DNA of 64,000 nt from assembly GCA_002454045.1 (NCBI GenBank), contig DKID01000026.1, forward strand, positions 6,033 to 70,032, in the 5' to 3' direction. The translations under genes were made by a program, and so were the position numbers. Below the pieces are notes generated by a model. It saw only the letters and a program-made list of their open reading frames with translations, ran no database searches and was not told the DNA's origin. This DNA comes from Nitrospina sp. UBA6727 (lineage in GTDB: Bacteria; Nitrospinota; Nitrospinia; Nitrospinales; VA-1). This document shows positions 25,302 through 34,909 of the stretch, piece by piece (the first letter of the stretch is position 1; every line of letters begins with the position of its first letter).

Positions 25302-26207
25302 CTAGGCTCCGAGAAGTTCGGCGGGTTTAGTGAGGCGCGGCTCTTTCATTTTCGATGACTCGCCGGAAGAATTATTCTTCAGCATTTGAAGTAGCCGGGC
25401 GATGACGGGCTTCAAATCTTTTCGGTGGACGACGTTGTCGATCAGTCCGTGTTCCAATAAAAACTCCGCGGTTTGAAATCCTTCGGGAAGTTTTTGCTTG
25501 AGGGTTTGCTGGATGACACGCGGCCCGGCAAATCCAATCAAGGCTCCCGGCTCGGCTAGGATGACATCTCCCAACATGGAAAAACTGGCAGAGACACCGC
25601 CCATGGTTGGGTCGGTCAAGATGGAGATATAAGGAGTTTTTGTTTCGCTCAGCTTGCTGAGTGCCGATGATGTTTTTACCATTTGCATGAGGGAAAAAAT
25701 ACCCTCCTGCATTCGCGCGCCGCCTGAACTGCTTGCGATGACTAGCGCGGAATTGTTCGCCGTGGCGCGTTCGATGGCGCGGGTGATTTTTTCTCCCACC
25801 ACCGAGCCCATGCTTCCACCCATGAAGCTGAAGTCGAACACGCAGATTTCGATGGGCAATCCTTCCACTGACCCGCAACCGGTGACCACCGCATCGTTGG
25901 GAACTCCTTTCTTGGCCAATGACTTGATACGATCTTTATACTTTTTTGTATCCTTAAACTTCAAAGGGTCCGCGGATGCCAGATACGGGTCGCACTCTTT
26001 GAACGTGCCCTGATCCACGAGTTGATGAATTCTTTGTCGGGTTGCGAGACGAAAATGGTAATCGCAATGCGGGCATACGTTGAGGTTGGTTTCCAGTTCG
26101 GCGATATAAATTTGTTCCCCGCATTTTTTGCATTCGGCCCAGAGATCTTTATCCTTGACGGCTTTCTTACTATCAATCCCTGCTTTGATTTTATCTATCC
26201 ATGACAT
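25302..26207 (-). CDS. accD: Acetyl-CoA carboxylase carboxyltransferase beta subunit
   Basis: 301 residues. An N-terminal four-Cys zinc ribbon CKKCGEQIY with CPHCDYHF is followed by the crotonase-like carboxyltransferase domain: SFMGGSMGSVVGEKITRA, SSGGARMQEG, DPTMGGVSASF and GFAGPRVIQQTL. It forms the CT complex with AccA to make malonyl-CoA. accA is not in the window. It ends the ilvH-ilvC-psd-pssA-accD run, 45 bases after pssA. Confidence 0.96.
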   Translation of the reverse strand: MSWIDKIKAGIDSKKAVKDKDLWAECKKCGEQIYIAELETNLNVCPHCDYHFRLATRQRIHQLVDQGTFKECDPYLASADPLKFKDTKKYKDRIKSLAKKGVPNDAVVTGCGSVEGLPIEICVFDFSFMGGSMGSVVGEKITRAIERATANNSALVIASSSGGARMQEGIFSLMQMVKTSSALSKLSETKTPYISILTDPTMGGVSASFSMLGDVILAEPGALIGFAGPRVIQQTLKQKLPEGFQTAEFLLEHGLIDNVVHRKDLKPVIARLLQMLKNNSSGESSKMKEPRLTKPAELLGA

Positions 26208-26252
26208 TTAAGAATTTCTCCGGCTTGGGGACAATCGGACTACGCCGAGCGG

Positions 26253-27002
26253 TCAATGAGTATTCACAGCAGGGGGAGGAGATGCTTCCTTAGATTTTGC
26301 CTTCATCTTTTTATTTTTAAACAACAAACCGATGGGGCCGATGACGGCGTAGGTGATGCCGAGGATGAACAACGCAACCCGCGGTATCGTCGCCAAAACA
26401 TAAATAAATAAAATCACGAACAGGAACCGGGAAAACACTACGCGTTTTTTAAAGTCAAACTTTTTGAAGGCGGGGTATTTGATATTGCTGACCATGAGGA
26501 ACGCCAAGGTATAAACCACCATCACCATTATGAAAGGATTCATGCGCGTCGCGAACAAGTCTTCAAAGGCGATCACGATGGACGCGATCACCACCGCGGA
26601 TGCTGGACTTGGCAAGCCGATAAAATATTCGCCGCGAATTTCCGGCTTGGACACATTGAATCGCGCCAGCCGCAGAGTGGCGCAAAGCAAAAACAAGAAG
26701 GCGGCCATCCACCCCAATCGGCCAAAGGGTTTTAGCACCCACGAGTAGGCGAGGAGGGCGGGAGCCATGCCGAAGGTGATGATGTCCGCCAGCGAATCGT
26801 ATTGCTGACCAAATGCGCTGGTGGTTTTCGTCAACCGGGCGATGCGACCGTCTAGCCCGTCAAAAATCATTCCCGCCACGATGGCCCACGCGGCTAAATA
26901 AAATTGTTCGTTCAGCACCGCGACGAACGCGTAGAAACCGCAGAAAACATTTCCTGTGGTGAACAAACTGGGGAGAATGTGAACGCCTTTTTTACGTTGC
27001 AT
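26253..27002 (-). CDS. pssA: CDP-diacylglycerol-serine O-phosphatidyltransferase
   Basis: 249 residues with about seven hydrophobic spans. The CDP-alcohol phosphotransferase signature D-G-x2-D/G-A-R-x8-G-x3-D-x3-D is visible as FDGLDGRIARLTKTTSAFG followed by QQYDSLAD. It makes phosphatidylserine in the inner membrane, the substrate of the adjacent psd product. Six bases separate it from psd. This is the type II (Bacillus-like) form usually paired with a short decarboxylase, as here. Confidence 0.94.
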   Translation of the reverse strand: MQRKKGVHILPSLFTTGNVFCGFYAFVAVLNEQFYLAAWAIVAGMIFDGLDGRIARLTKTTSAFGQQYDSLADIITFGMAPALLAYSWVLKPFGRLGWMAAFLFLLCATLRLARFNVSKPEIRGEYFIGLPSPASAVVIASIVIAFEDLFATRMNPFIMVMVVYTLAFLMVSNIKYPAFKKFDFKKRVVFSRFLFVILFIYVLATIPRVALFILGITYAVIGPIGLLFKNKKMKAKSKEASPPPAVNTH

Positions 27003-27008
27003 GGATTT

Positions 27009-27638
27009 TTATTTTAGATAACCGATGATGGAACTTCCGCCGCTGACAACATCGCCGACCGTAACTTTTATTTCCGTGCCTTCGGGTAGAAAGATGTCAA
27101 CGCGCGAGCCGAAGCGGATGAGGCCAAAGCGTTGCCCCCGTTGATACTCGTCGCCTTCTTTCGCCCAGCAAACAATTCTGCGCGCAATCAAACCGGCGAT
27201 CTGCTTCACCAAAATTGTAACACGCGCGTTGGTCAGGAGAATAGATTTTTGCTCGTTATCCATCGACGCTTTGTGGCTCGCCGCGTTGAAAAACTTGCCG
27301 GGATTATAGCGGATGGTTTGTATCTTTCCGGCGATGGGCATCCGATTTACATGCACGTTGAAAACGTTCAGAAAAATACTGATCCGCGTGTAGGCGTCAT
27401 TTAGCAAAGGGTCTTTGTCTGGAACAATCGCGACGACTTTGCCGTCGCCGGGGGAAACGATGGAGCCTGCGTCGTCGGGAATATTCCTTTCGGGGTCGCG
27501 AAAAAACCACGTGACAAAAAGAGACAGTCCGCCAAAAAGTGCGGCGACCCACGACCACGATAAAAACCAAAAAGTCCCCGTCAAAAAAGCGAGCGGGAGG
27601 ATGAATGGATAACCTTCTTTGGCAATCGGGACGCGCAT
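27009..27638 (-). CDS. psd: Phosphatidylserine decarboxylase, short form
   Basis: 209 residues, the short proenzyme type. Two N-terminal hydrophobic segments (LPLAFLTGTFWFLSWSWVAA) anchor it. VSPGDGKVVAIV and YTRISIFLNVFNVHVNRMPI follow. The self-cleavage site is GLIRFGSRVDIFLP, in which the Ser becomes the pyruvoyl group. It converts phosphatidylserine to phosphatidylethanolamine. The ATG lies two bases past the ilvC stop and pssA follows directly. Confidence 0.94.
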   Translation of the reverse strand: MRVPIAKEGYPFILPLAFLTGTFWFLSWSWVAALFGGLSLFVTWFFRDPERNIPDDAGSIVSPGDGKVVAIVPDKDPLLNDAYTRISIFLNVFNVHVNRMPIAGKIQTIRYNPGKFFNAASHKASMDNEQKSILLTNARVTILVKQIAGLIARRIVCWAKEGDEYQRGQRFGLIRFGSRVDIFLPEGTEIKVTVGDVVSGGSSIIGYLK

Positions 27639-27642
27639 AACT

Positions 27643-28644
27643 TTATTGCAACTTCTTGCCGACGAAGGGCATCATTTTTCTGAGTTTTTCTCCGACGATT
27701 TCGATGCGGTGCTTTTTATCCTGCGCCAACCTGGCGTTGAACACCGGGCGGTTGGCTAAGTTTTCCAGAATAAACTCTTTGGCGAAACTTCCGCTTTGGA
27801 TCTCGCCAAGAATCCGTTTCATTTCTTTGCGGGTTTGCTTTGTGATGATGCGTGGTCCGCGCGTTACATCTCCATACGCCGCGGTGGTGCTTATGGAATA
27901 ACGCATGTTGCTGATGCCGCCTTCGTAAATTAGGTCGACGATCAATTTGACTTCGTGAAGGCACTCAAAATAAGCGAGGTCCGGATCGTATCCGGCATCT
28001 ACCAGCGTGTCGTATCCGGCGCGAATCAATTCGGTGAGACCTCCGCACAACACTGCCTGTTCCCCAAACAAATCGGTTTCGGTTTCTTCCCTGAAACTGG
28101 TTTCGAGGACGCCCGCCCGCGTCCCGCCTATGCCTTTGGCGTACGCGAGGGCCATCTTTTGCGCGTTCTTGGTGACGTTCTGATGAACCGCCATCAGGCA
28201 GGGAACGCCGGCGCCTTGTTCATAAGTCCTCCTGACCAAATGCCCGGGACCTTTCGGGGCAATCATGAAAGCGTCCACAAATTTCGGCGGGACAATTTGT
28301 CCGAAGTGAATGTTGAATCCATGCGCCCACGCCAAAGCCATGCCTTTTTTTAGATGAGGCTCGATGTCCTTTTCATACATTGCTTTTTGTTTGTCATCCG
28401 GAATCAAGATCATCATGACGTCGGCTTTTTTTGCGGCTTCGGAAACGGTCATGACTTTCAGTCCATCCCTTTGCGCTTTTTTCCAGAAGGCGCTATCTTT
28501 CCTAAGACCGACGACAACTTTCATTCCGCTGTCGTGAAGATTTCTGGCGTGGGCGTGTCCTTGGCTACCGTAGCCGACGATGGCGATTGTTTTCTTCGCC
28601 AAGATTTTGATGTTCGCGTCTTTGTCATAAAAAATCTTCGACAA
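27643..28644 (-). CDS. ilvC: Ketol-acid reductoisomerase, class I
   Basis: 333 residues. The NADPH-binding loop is VGYGSQGHAHARNLHDSG. MMILIPDDKQ and APKGPGHLVRRTYEQGAGVP follow, then the acidic Mg-binding pair in LFGEQAVLCGGL and the C-terminal ECLHEVKLIVDLIYEGG. It carries out the second step of valine and isoleucine synthesis. RBS AAGGAG precedes the ATG. It lies 29 bases after ilvH. Confidence 0.97.
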   Translation of the reverse strand: MSKIFYDKDANIKILAKKTIAIVGYGSQGHAHARNLHDSGMKVVVGLRKDSAFWKKAQRDGLKVMTVSEAAKKADVMMILIPDDKQKAMYEKDIEPHLKKGMALAWAHGFNIHFGQIVPPKFVDAFMIAPKGPGHLVRRTYEQGAGVPCLMAVHQNVTKNAQKMALAYAKGIGGTRAGVLETSFREETETDLFGEQAVLCGGLTELIRAGYDTLVDAGYDPDLAYFECLHEVKLIVDLIYEGGISNMRYSISTTAAYGDVTRGPRIITKQTRKEMKRILGEIQSGSFAKEFILENLANRPVFNARLAQDKKHRIEIVGEKLRKMMPFVGKKLQ

Positions 28645-28673
28645 AATAGTTCTCCTTAATTATGTGTACAATT

Positions 28674-29162
28674 TTAACGGCTCGATTTACTTCCGCGGTC
28701 GATGGCGATTCTTCCCGTCCGGACGAGTTCTTTTATTCCAAACGGGGTCAACAATTCTAGAAAGCTGGCTATCTTTCCCTCGTCGCCGGTGATTTCGATG
28801 GTGTATGCACTGGGACTTACATCGACAACTTTTGCGCGGAACAAATCTACGATTCTGAGAATTTCTTCCCTGACTCTGGCTTCGGCGTTTGTCTTGATTA
28901 ACAACAATTCGCGGTCGACAAACTTTTCCTCGGTCAGGTCAACGACTTTGATAACATCGACCAGTTTGTTGAGCTGTTTGGTAATCTGCTCGATTTTGGC
29001 ATCGTCGCCGCGGGTCACTATGGTCATGTGAGAAACTCCGCGGTCGGATGTTTCCGCCACGTTCAGGCTTTCGATGTTGAACCCGCGGCCACTGAAGAGA
29101 CCCGACACGCGGGACAAAACGCCAAACCGATTGTTCATCAATACGGAAATGGTATGTTGCAT
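28674..29162 (-). CDS. ilvH: Acetolactate synthase regulatory small subunit
   Basis: 162 residues from the ATG at 29162. An in-frame TTG 33 bases upstream would add residues absent from most relatives. The N-terminal ACT domain reads MQHTISVLMNNRFGVLSRVS then LFSGRGFNIESLNV. The second half, ELLLIKTNAEARVREEI and FRAKVVDVSPSAYTIEITG, is the small-subunit C-terminal domain. It binds valine and activates IlvB. The catalytic ilvB is not upstream in this window: nth lies divergent, so ilvB must be elsewhere or lost. Confidence 0.95.
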   Translation of the reverse strand: MQHTISVLMNNRFGVLSRVSGLFSGRGFNIESLNVAETSDRGVSHMTIVTRGDDAKIEQITKQLNKLVDVIKVVDLTEEKFVDRELLLIKTNAEARVREEILRIVDLFRAKVVDVSPSAYTIEITGDEGKIASFLELLTPFGIKELVRTGRIAIDRGSKSSR

Positions 29163-29307
29163 TTTTCTGGAACCCGAGTTTGCGATGCGCCCCAAACTTA
29201 CTGCCCGGGGATGGCTTCTGTTGAACCCCGCATGCTAACAAAATCAAAACTTTTTTCCTAATAAGAATTGCTTTTCAAACTGTGAATGGAGGCGGTCGGA
29301 AATAATC

Positions 29308-29964
29308 ATGCGGGAGAAATTCCATATCAGTCGGGCTCTCGCCGCGGTGAAGAAAGTTGTCCGTTCATTTCCGGATCCCAGCGTGACCGTCATAAGTCGG
29401 AATCATAATCCCTTCGCCGTTCTGGTTAGTTGCATCATCAGCCTTAGAACTCGAGACGAGGTTACGAAAATAGCCGCGGAGCGTTTGTTCAAACAAGCAA
29501 AAAATCCGCAAGCGTTATTGAAACTATCAAACAAAAAAATAGAAAAAGCCATTTACCCCGCGGCATTTTTCCGCAACAAAACTAAGTCGCTGAAAAAACT
29601 TTGCCGAGACTTGCTGGATAACTACGGCGGAAAAGTTCCGGACAAACTGGATGAACTTCTTCGGTTGCAGGGGGTGGGACGCAAAACCGCGAACTTGACT
29701 TTGATTTTGGGACACGGCAAGCCTGGGATTTGCGTGGATGTTCATGTTCACCGCATCTCTAATCGTTGGGGATATGTAAAGACGAAGTCCCCGGACGAAA
29801 CCGAGCAGGTGCTGAGGGATGAACTACCGCGTAGATACTGGACGAACTACAACAGTTTGCTCGTCGCGTTCGGGCAAAATATTTGCAAACCAATCTCGCC
29901 GTTTTGCGCGTCCTGCACGCTCGCAAAAGTTTGCCCAAAAGTTGGGGTCACCGTTAGGCGCTAG
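29308..29964 (+). CDS. nth: Endonuclease III
   Basis: 218 residues. The helix-hairpin-helix with catalytic lysine is LQGVGRKTANLTLILG, and the catalytic Asp follows in GICVDVHVHRISNRW. The C-terminal [4Fe-4S] site has the CKPISPFCASCTLAKVC spacing (C-x6-C-x2-C-x5-C), counting the first Cys in ICKP. The glycosylase/AP lyase removes oxidised pyrimidines. Its stop overlaps the convergent rph gene by four bases. Confidence 0.95.
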   Translation: MREKFHISRALAAVKKVVRSFPDPSVTVISRNHNPFAVLVSCIISLRTRDEVTKIAAERLFKQAKNPQALLKLSNKKIEKAIYPAAFFRNKTKSLKKLCRDLLDNYGGKVPDKLDELLRLQGVGRKTANLTLILGHGKPGICVDVHVHRISNRWGYVKTKSPDETEQVLRDELPRRYWTNYNSLLVAFGQNICKPISPFCASCTLAKVCPKVGVTVRR

Positions 29965-30680
29965 GCGTCGATAATTTTTTTCTGTAGCGCGATGAGTTCT
30001 TTAATACCTTTGTCGGCAAATTTGAGAAGGCCCGCCAATTGCTCATCATCAAAAGGTTTTTGTTCCGCGGTCCCCTGAATTTCGATGTATTCGCCGGCAC
30101 CAGTCTTGACAATGTTGAGATCGACATCGGCGTTGGAGTCTTCGCTGTAATCCAAGTCAAGCATTTTTTCCCCGTTGACAATTCCCACGCTGACCGCGGC
30201 GACATAATCTTTGATCGGCAACTCGTCGATTAATTTTTCCGCCGCCATTTTATTTAACGCCAGCACCATCGCTATGAAGGCTCCCGTGATGGAAGTGCAA
30301 CGGGTGCCGCCGTCTGCCTGGATGACATCGCAATCGATCCAGACGGTACGCTCTCCCAATTTTTTGAGGTCAACAACTGCGCGGAGTGAGCGACCGATGA
30401 GCCTTTGAATTTCTTGCGTTCTCCCCGAAAGTTTTCCGCGGGAAGCCTCGCGCGGCGTGCGGACATTGGTGGACGAGGGGAGCATGGAATATTCGGCGGT
30501 CACCCAGCCGCTGTTTTTGTTGCGGAGAAACAACGGGACTTTTTCTTCAACCGTGGCCGCGCAAATGACTTTAGTGTCTCCCGTTTGGATGAGAACGGAG
30601 CCTGCCGGGTGCATGGTGTAGTTTTTCGTTATTGTAGTTTTTCTACACTCATCGAATGGGCGGTCTTGATTTCTGGACAT
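29961..30680 (-). CDS. rph: Ribonuclease PH
   Basis: 239 residues, complete. Core motifs are GDTKVICAATVEEKVPLFL, GWVTAEYSMLPSST, REASRGKLSGRTQEIQRLIG, TVWIDCDVIQADGGTRCTS and GEKMLDLDYSEDSNADVDLN. It is the phosphate-dependent 3' exonuclease that trims tRNA 3' ends and forms a hexamer. It is the last gene of a possible minus-strand run (SPOR protein, exchanger, rph), with 99 bases between the exchanger and rph. Confidence 0.96.
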   Translation of the reverse strand: MSRNQDRPFDECRKTTITKNYTMHPAGSVLIQTGDTKVICAATVEEKVPLFLRNKNSGWVTAEYSMLPSSTNVRTPREASRGKLSGRTQEIQRLIGRSLRAVVDLKKLGERTVWIDCDVIQADGGTRCTSITGAFIAMVLALNKMAAEKLIDELPIKDYVAAVSVGIVNGEKMLDLDYSEDSNADVDLNIVKTGAGEYIEIQGTAEQKPFDDEQLAGLLKFADKGIKELIALQKKIIDA

Positions 30681-30779
30681 GTTCCCTCAATTTTTGGTTC
30701 ACGAAAAAATAAACGCGGCGCAATTATATTCTTACACCAACACAAATTGCTATCTAAACACTAATCTCATCGGCCGGGT

Positions 30780-31721
30780 TCACAAGCCGCCGGCTCCTTT
30801 CAATCCTACATAAACGCAATAAACTAAAATCAGCGTCGCCCCCTTTAGTTTTCCCAAAGAATAATTTCCGTACCTTATCATCCCCAGAAACAATCCGGTG
30901 ACGGCGCTGGTGATGAGCAAGTCTGGCCGTATCGGCTCGTTGATGTGTAAAGGGTAAATGGTTGCGGTTAGACCGAGAACCATCAGGATGTTAAAGATGT
31001 TGCTTCCAAAAATATTCCCGATAGCCATTTCGCCGTGCCCTCGTTTCGCGGCGATGATGGAGGAGACAATTTCCGGAAGGCTGGTTCCTATGGCGACGAT
31101 GGTGATGCCGATGAACCATTCGCTAATCCCTAAACTGCGGGCGATTCCCACGCCTCCCGCGACTAAAAACTCGGCGCCGCCAATCAAAAATCCGAGTCCG
31201 ACGAGGATCAGAAAAATTTGCACGGAGAAAGATTGTCCCGCTAAAAATTGAATTTCATCGTCCTGCTCTTCGGTAAAATTTTCTTTGTGACGGAACGATC
31301 TCCACACATAAATTCCCAAAAGGCAGATCATGAAAAATCCTTCGTAACAATCAACTTTCAAGTCCCAAGCGATTACCACGATGAGCAGGGACGCGAACAG
31401 TAGCGGCGGCGATTCCCGTTTGAATCGGGCGGGCGCGATTGACAACGGTATCATGAAAGCGGTTAAGCCGAGGACGATGCCGATGTTGGCGATGTTGCTG
31501 CCGATGACGTTGCCCATCGCCAGTTCGTGGGTGCCTTCTAATGCGGCGCGGAGGGCGACGGCGAGTTCCGGCGTGGAGGTGCCAAACGCGATGACCGTGG
31601 CGCCAATCACGAAGGGACTAATTTTCAGCGCGCGGGCGAAGCGAACGCTGCCCGTCACCAAGAAGTTTCCTCCAAAATATAACAGCACCAGCCCCGCGAT
31701 GATTTTTGCAAAATCGAACAA
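30780..31721 (-). CDS. Calcium/sodium antiporter (YrbG/CaCA family)
   Basis: 313 residues and about ten hydrophobic spans in two inverted halves. Each half carries the alpha-repeat signature: GATVIAFGTSTPELAVAL near residue 40 and GITIVAIGTSLPEIVSSI near residue 200. The conserved Glu in each TSxPE is the cation ligand. It also contains GNVIGSNIANIG and GNIFGSNIFNIL. Members exchange Ca2+ for Na+ or H+ across the inner membrane. Confidence 0.94.
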   Translation of the reverse strand: MFDFAKIIAGLVLLYFGGNFLVTGSVRFARALKISPFVIGATVIAFGTSTPELAVALRAALEGTHELAMGNVIGSNIANIGIVLGLTAFMIPLSIAPARFKRESPPLLFASLLIVVIAWDLKVDCYEGFFMICLLGIYVWRSFRHKENFTEEQDDEIQFLAGQSFSVQIFLILVGLGFLIGGAEFLVAGGVGIARSLGISEWFIGITIVAIGTSLPEIVSSIIAAKRGHGEMAIGNIFGSNIFNILMVLGLTATIYPLHINEPIRPDLLITSAVTGLFLGMIRYGNYSLGKLKGATLILVYCVYVGLKGAGGL

Positions 31722-31788
31722 TGTAAGTTTTGGTCAAAAAAATAAAAAGATAACAACCCGGCGTCATACCACCGACCGCGGCGCGGGG

Positions 31789-32520
31789 TCAACGCAGAAA
31801 CGTTTCGGGATACCCGCTCCGCGCCAACTTTTCCTGAACGATGCGCGCTTTTTCGCGGCTGGGAAAAACTCCCAATTGCACGATGTAGATTGTAGCCGAC
31901 GCATCGGCCCCGCGCGAATCGGACGAAAAACTTTTCGTCGCGACACGCCGCGCGCCGCGCTGTTTGATTTTTTGCGACTGCGCTTGGATGGAAGGCGCAA
32001 AGCCTTTCGCCTGGAGTTGTTGTGAAAACGATTCCGCGTTTTGCTTGACGCGGAACGCGCCGGTCTGAATGAAGAACCCCGCCTTTTCTTTTTTCGTTGC
32101 CGGCAATATTTTTCTCGCGCTTGACTCCGGTTTAGGACTTGGCGATACTTCCGCAACTTTTGACGGCGGAACCGGGATGCTGGCGGCGCTTGATTCATCT
32201 TCCACTACGGGAACCTGCTCGGCTAATCTTTCGTCCGCGGTATCAGGTTTTTTCATCGCGGATTCAATTGGAGAGACGGCGGTTGCTTGGCGGTTTGCCT
32301 GAAAATAAACGAGCCCTAAAAGTCCGATGCCGACGACGGCGATGGCAAACATCCGCGAATTTTTTGCGCGGATCTTTTTCCCCGATTCGTTTTCTATTTC
32401 TTCCACTTTTTCCGCGAAGTTATCGCCGTCATCAATTTGCTTTTCGTATTCATTGACTTCTTCATGGCGGGGATCGTCGTTTGTGAATGGCAGTGTTTCT
32501 TGTTCCTGAGTTTCCAGCAT
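31789..32520 (-). CDS. SPOR-domain membrane protein
   Basis: 243 residues. An acidic cytoplasmic N-terminus (1-52) is followed by a single span, FAIAVVGIGLLGLVYF, near residues 58-73, and a Pro/Ser/Glu-rich linker. A C-terminal SPOR-like domain starts at AGFFIQTGAFRVKQNAESF and resumes at IYIVQLGVFPSREKARIVQE, with a longer than normal insert between the halves. SPOR domains bind denuded glycan at division sites. It is probably an inner-membrane protein exposed to the periplasm, and its division role is inferred from the fold. Confidence 0.83.
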   Translation of the reverse strand: MLETQEQETLPFTNDDPRHEEVNEYEKQIDDGDNFAEKVEEIENESGKKIRAKNSRMFAIAVVGIGLLGLVYFQANRQATAVSPIESAMKKPDTADERLAEQVPVVEDESSAASIPVPPSKVAEVSPSPKPESSARKILPATKKEKAGFFIQTGAFRVKQNAESFSQQLQAKGFAPSIQAQSQKIKQRGARRVATKSFSSDSRGADASATIYIVQLGVFPSREKARIVQEKLARSGYPETFLR

Positions 32521-32698
32521 GGCGGGTGCCTCTAAAGTTTATGGAGTAAAATTCATCGCCGCGACAATTAATGGCGACAACTTTGGTTGCGGATGTTAAG
32601 ATGTAAAAACGCGGCGAACGTGTAACTTCGTCCGCTGTGTCGTGCGAAAATATACGCGATAACTCCTTAATTGTCAATAGGATAAGGAAGTGTCAGCT

Positions 32699-33604
32699 AT
32701 GGACTTGTCGGTCAAACTGGGCGGTTTATATTTGAACAATCCGGTCATCGCCGCTTCTGGAACTTTTGGTTACGGTTTGGAATACCATTCGTTTGTGGAC
32801 CTAAACGCACTCGGTGGATTTTCCACGAAGGGGCTTTCCTTAAAACCAAAATCCGGGAACCCCGTGCCGAGAGTTATCGAAACTTCCTCCGGCATGCTCA
32901 ACTCAATCGGATTAGAAAATATCGGGCTGGAGGTTTTTTTATCCGAGAAGTTACCGCGGTTGAAAAATTTTGACACCCGCATCATCGTTAATTTTTTTGG
33001 CGACACCACCCGCGAATATGTGGAGATGGCGCGGGCGTTGTCTAATGTAGAACGATTGGATGCTTTGGAGATGAACGTCTCTTGTCCTAACGTGGAAAAC
33101 GGCGGCTTGCAATTTAGTTCCGCCCCCGAAGTTTTGGCGGAAGTGGTTTCCGCGGTTCGCAAGGCGACCGGCAAGTTTCTTATCGTCAAGTTGTCGCCCA
33201 ACGTTACGGACATTACTTTATTTGCCAAAGCCGCGGAAGATGCCGGCGCCGACGCTTTGTCCGTGTGCAATACCTTCGTGGGAATGTCGATCGATTTGAA
33301 AACTAGAACGCCGCATTTGGCGAATGAGACGGGCGGACTTTCGGGACCCGCCATCAAACCGTTGGCGTTAAACTTGGTGCGTCAAACAGTTCGGGCTGTG
33401 CAGATTCCGGTTATCGGAATCGGGGGGATCGCAAGCGGCGAAGACGCGGTGGAGTTTTTGTTGGCGGGAGCAAAGGCGGTACAAATCGGAACGGCGAACT
33501 TCATCGACCCGGCCTCGACTCTTCACGTGATTGAAGGAATTCGCCGATACTGTTTGGCAAATGGAGTGAGCAAACTTTCCGAATTAAAGATGCGCGGGGA
33601 GTGA
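32699..33604 (+). CDS. pyrD: Dihydroorotate dehydrogenase, class 1B catalytic subunit
   Basis: 301 residues from the ATG at 32699, spaced eight bases from AAGGAAG. A GTG at 32690 overlaps that site and is unlikely. Motifs: NPVIAASGTFGYG, GFSTKGLSLKPKSGNP, LEMNVSCPNVENGG (loop near FMN with the family Cys), IVKLSPNVTD and PVIGIGGIASGEDAVEFLLAGA. It oxidises dihydroorotate in pyrimidine synthesis. Class 1B enzymes normally use a PyrK partner, which is not adjacent here. Confidence 0.95.
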   Translation: MDLSVKLGGLYLNNPVIAASGTFGYGLEYHSFVDLNALGGFSTKGLSLKPKSGNPVPRVIETSSGMLNSIGLENIGLEVFLSEKLPRLKNFDTRIIVNFFGDTTREYVEMARALSNVERLDALEMNVSCPNVENGGLQFSSAPEVLAEVVSAVRKATGKFLIVKLSPNVTDITLFAKAAEDAGADALSVCNTFVGMSIDLKTRTPHLANETGGLSGPAIKPLALNLVRQTVRAVQIPVIGIGGIASGEDAVEFLLAGAKAVQIGTANFIDPASTLHVIEGIRRYCLANGVSKLSELKMRGE

Positions 33605-34750
33605 TCATCCGTTGCTGTAAATCCGCGGCACCCGTTTGCCGATGTTGCAAAGAATTTCGTAGGGAATAGTTTTTCCTTTCACGGCGAGTTCCTCGACCGA
33701 TATCATCTGGTTTCCCTGCTTGCCGAAAATGACCGCCTCGTCTCCTTCTTGAACATCAGAAATTTCGGTGACATCAACGAGAATCATATCCATGCAGATG
33801 TTCCCGATTTGCGGTGCGCGCTGCCCACGAATCAGAACATCCATGTTGTTAGACAAGATACGGTGGAGTCCGTCTGCATACCCGATGGGAAGGGTGGCTA
33901 CGCGACTATCCCGCCGCGTCGTGAAATTTCTTGAGTAACTCACGGGCTGATCTTTGGCGATAGACTTGACGAGGATGATCCGACTTTTCCATTGCATGAC
34001 AGGCTGGAACGGACGCAAGTTTTTTTCCCGGTCAAAAACTTTTTGCAGGGAAGAAGAGGGGAGAACTCCGTATAGGATGAGACCGGGTCTGACCATATTG
34101 AAACGGCTTTCCGGAAATTTAAACAACGCGGAGGTGTTCGCGCAATGGATCATTGGTGTGCGGACGCCTTCTTTTTGTAAGATGGCGAGAGCGGTTTGAA
34201 AATTTTTGAGTTGCGCGCGGGTGATGGAAAAGTCGTCTTCATCGGCGGAGGAAAAATGGGTGGAGACCGCGGCAATTTTTAGATTCTTTAAGTTGCGGAT
34301 TTGATCGAGAAGCGCGGACAAATTTTCAGGCGAGACCCCAAGCCGATTCATTCCGGTATCAACTTTAATGTGCACCGATACCATTTTGTTTTGCTTTTCG
34401 GCTTCCCTTGAAAGAGCCTGCGCAAGCGGCTGGGTGCAAAGTGTGGTCGCAAGATTGTGTCGGACTAAATGTTCCGCGTGATCGGGAAATGTGCTACCGA
34501 GTATCAGGATAGGAGCGTCGATGCCGTTTTCCCTAAGCTCCATCCCTTCTTCAATTACCCCGGCGCCCAAATAGTCTGCGCCATTTTCAACCGCTGCCCG
34601 CGCGCAAGGGACGGCGCCGTGACCGTAGGCATCGGCTTTGATGACCGCCATGATTTGCGTTTGTGGGTCGAGATATTTTCTAAGAGTTTGAAGATTGTGC
34701 CGAAAGGCTTGCAGGTCAATCTCGGCGCGAGTCGCGCGATGGTGTGCCAT
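33605..34750 (-). CDS. alr: Alanine racemase
   Basis: 381 residues. The PLP lysine is in AVIKADAYGHGAVPCARAA. DTGMNRLGVSP, HCANTSALFKFPES and VRPGLILYGVLPSS follow. The catalytic tyrosine region is QPVSYSRNF, and IGYADGLHR and GNICMDMILVDVT close the barrel and C-terminal domain. It makes D-alanine for peptidoglycan. Stop is directly next to the convergent pyrD stop. Confidence 0.96.
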   Translation of the reverse strand: MAHHRATRAEIDLQAFRHNLQTLRKYLDPQTQIMAVIKADAYGHGAVPCARAAVENGADYLGAGVIEEGMELRENGIDAPILILGSTFPDHAEHLVRHNLATTLCTQPLAQALSREAEKQNKMVSVHIKVDTGMNRLGVSPENLSALLDQIRNLKNLKIAAVSTHFSSADEDDFSITRAQLKNFQTALAILQKEGVRTPMIHCANTSALFKFPESRFNMVRPGLILYGVLPSSSLQKVFDREKNLRPFQPVMQWKSRIILVKSIAKDQPVSYSRNFTTRRDSRVATLPIGYADGLHRILSNNMDVLIRGQRAPQIGNICMDMILVDVTEISDVQEGDEAVIFGKQGNQMISVEELAVKGKTIPYEILCNIGKRVPRIYSNG

Positions 34751-34909
34751 AAAATAATTGTTTGCAGAATAAAACGCGGGCTTTCGAATTGGTGAAAATC
34801 AGGGCAAGCGGAAAACCGCCGTCGGCAACTTACAACATTTTGAATCGAGATAACCGCGCGCGCTGGAAATGTTCACTACTCATCAACCTCACGTCCGATG
34901 ACGGTTTGG

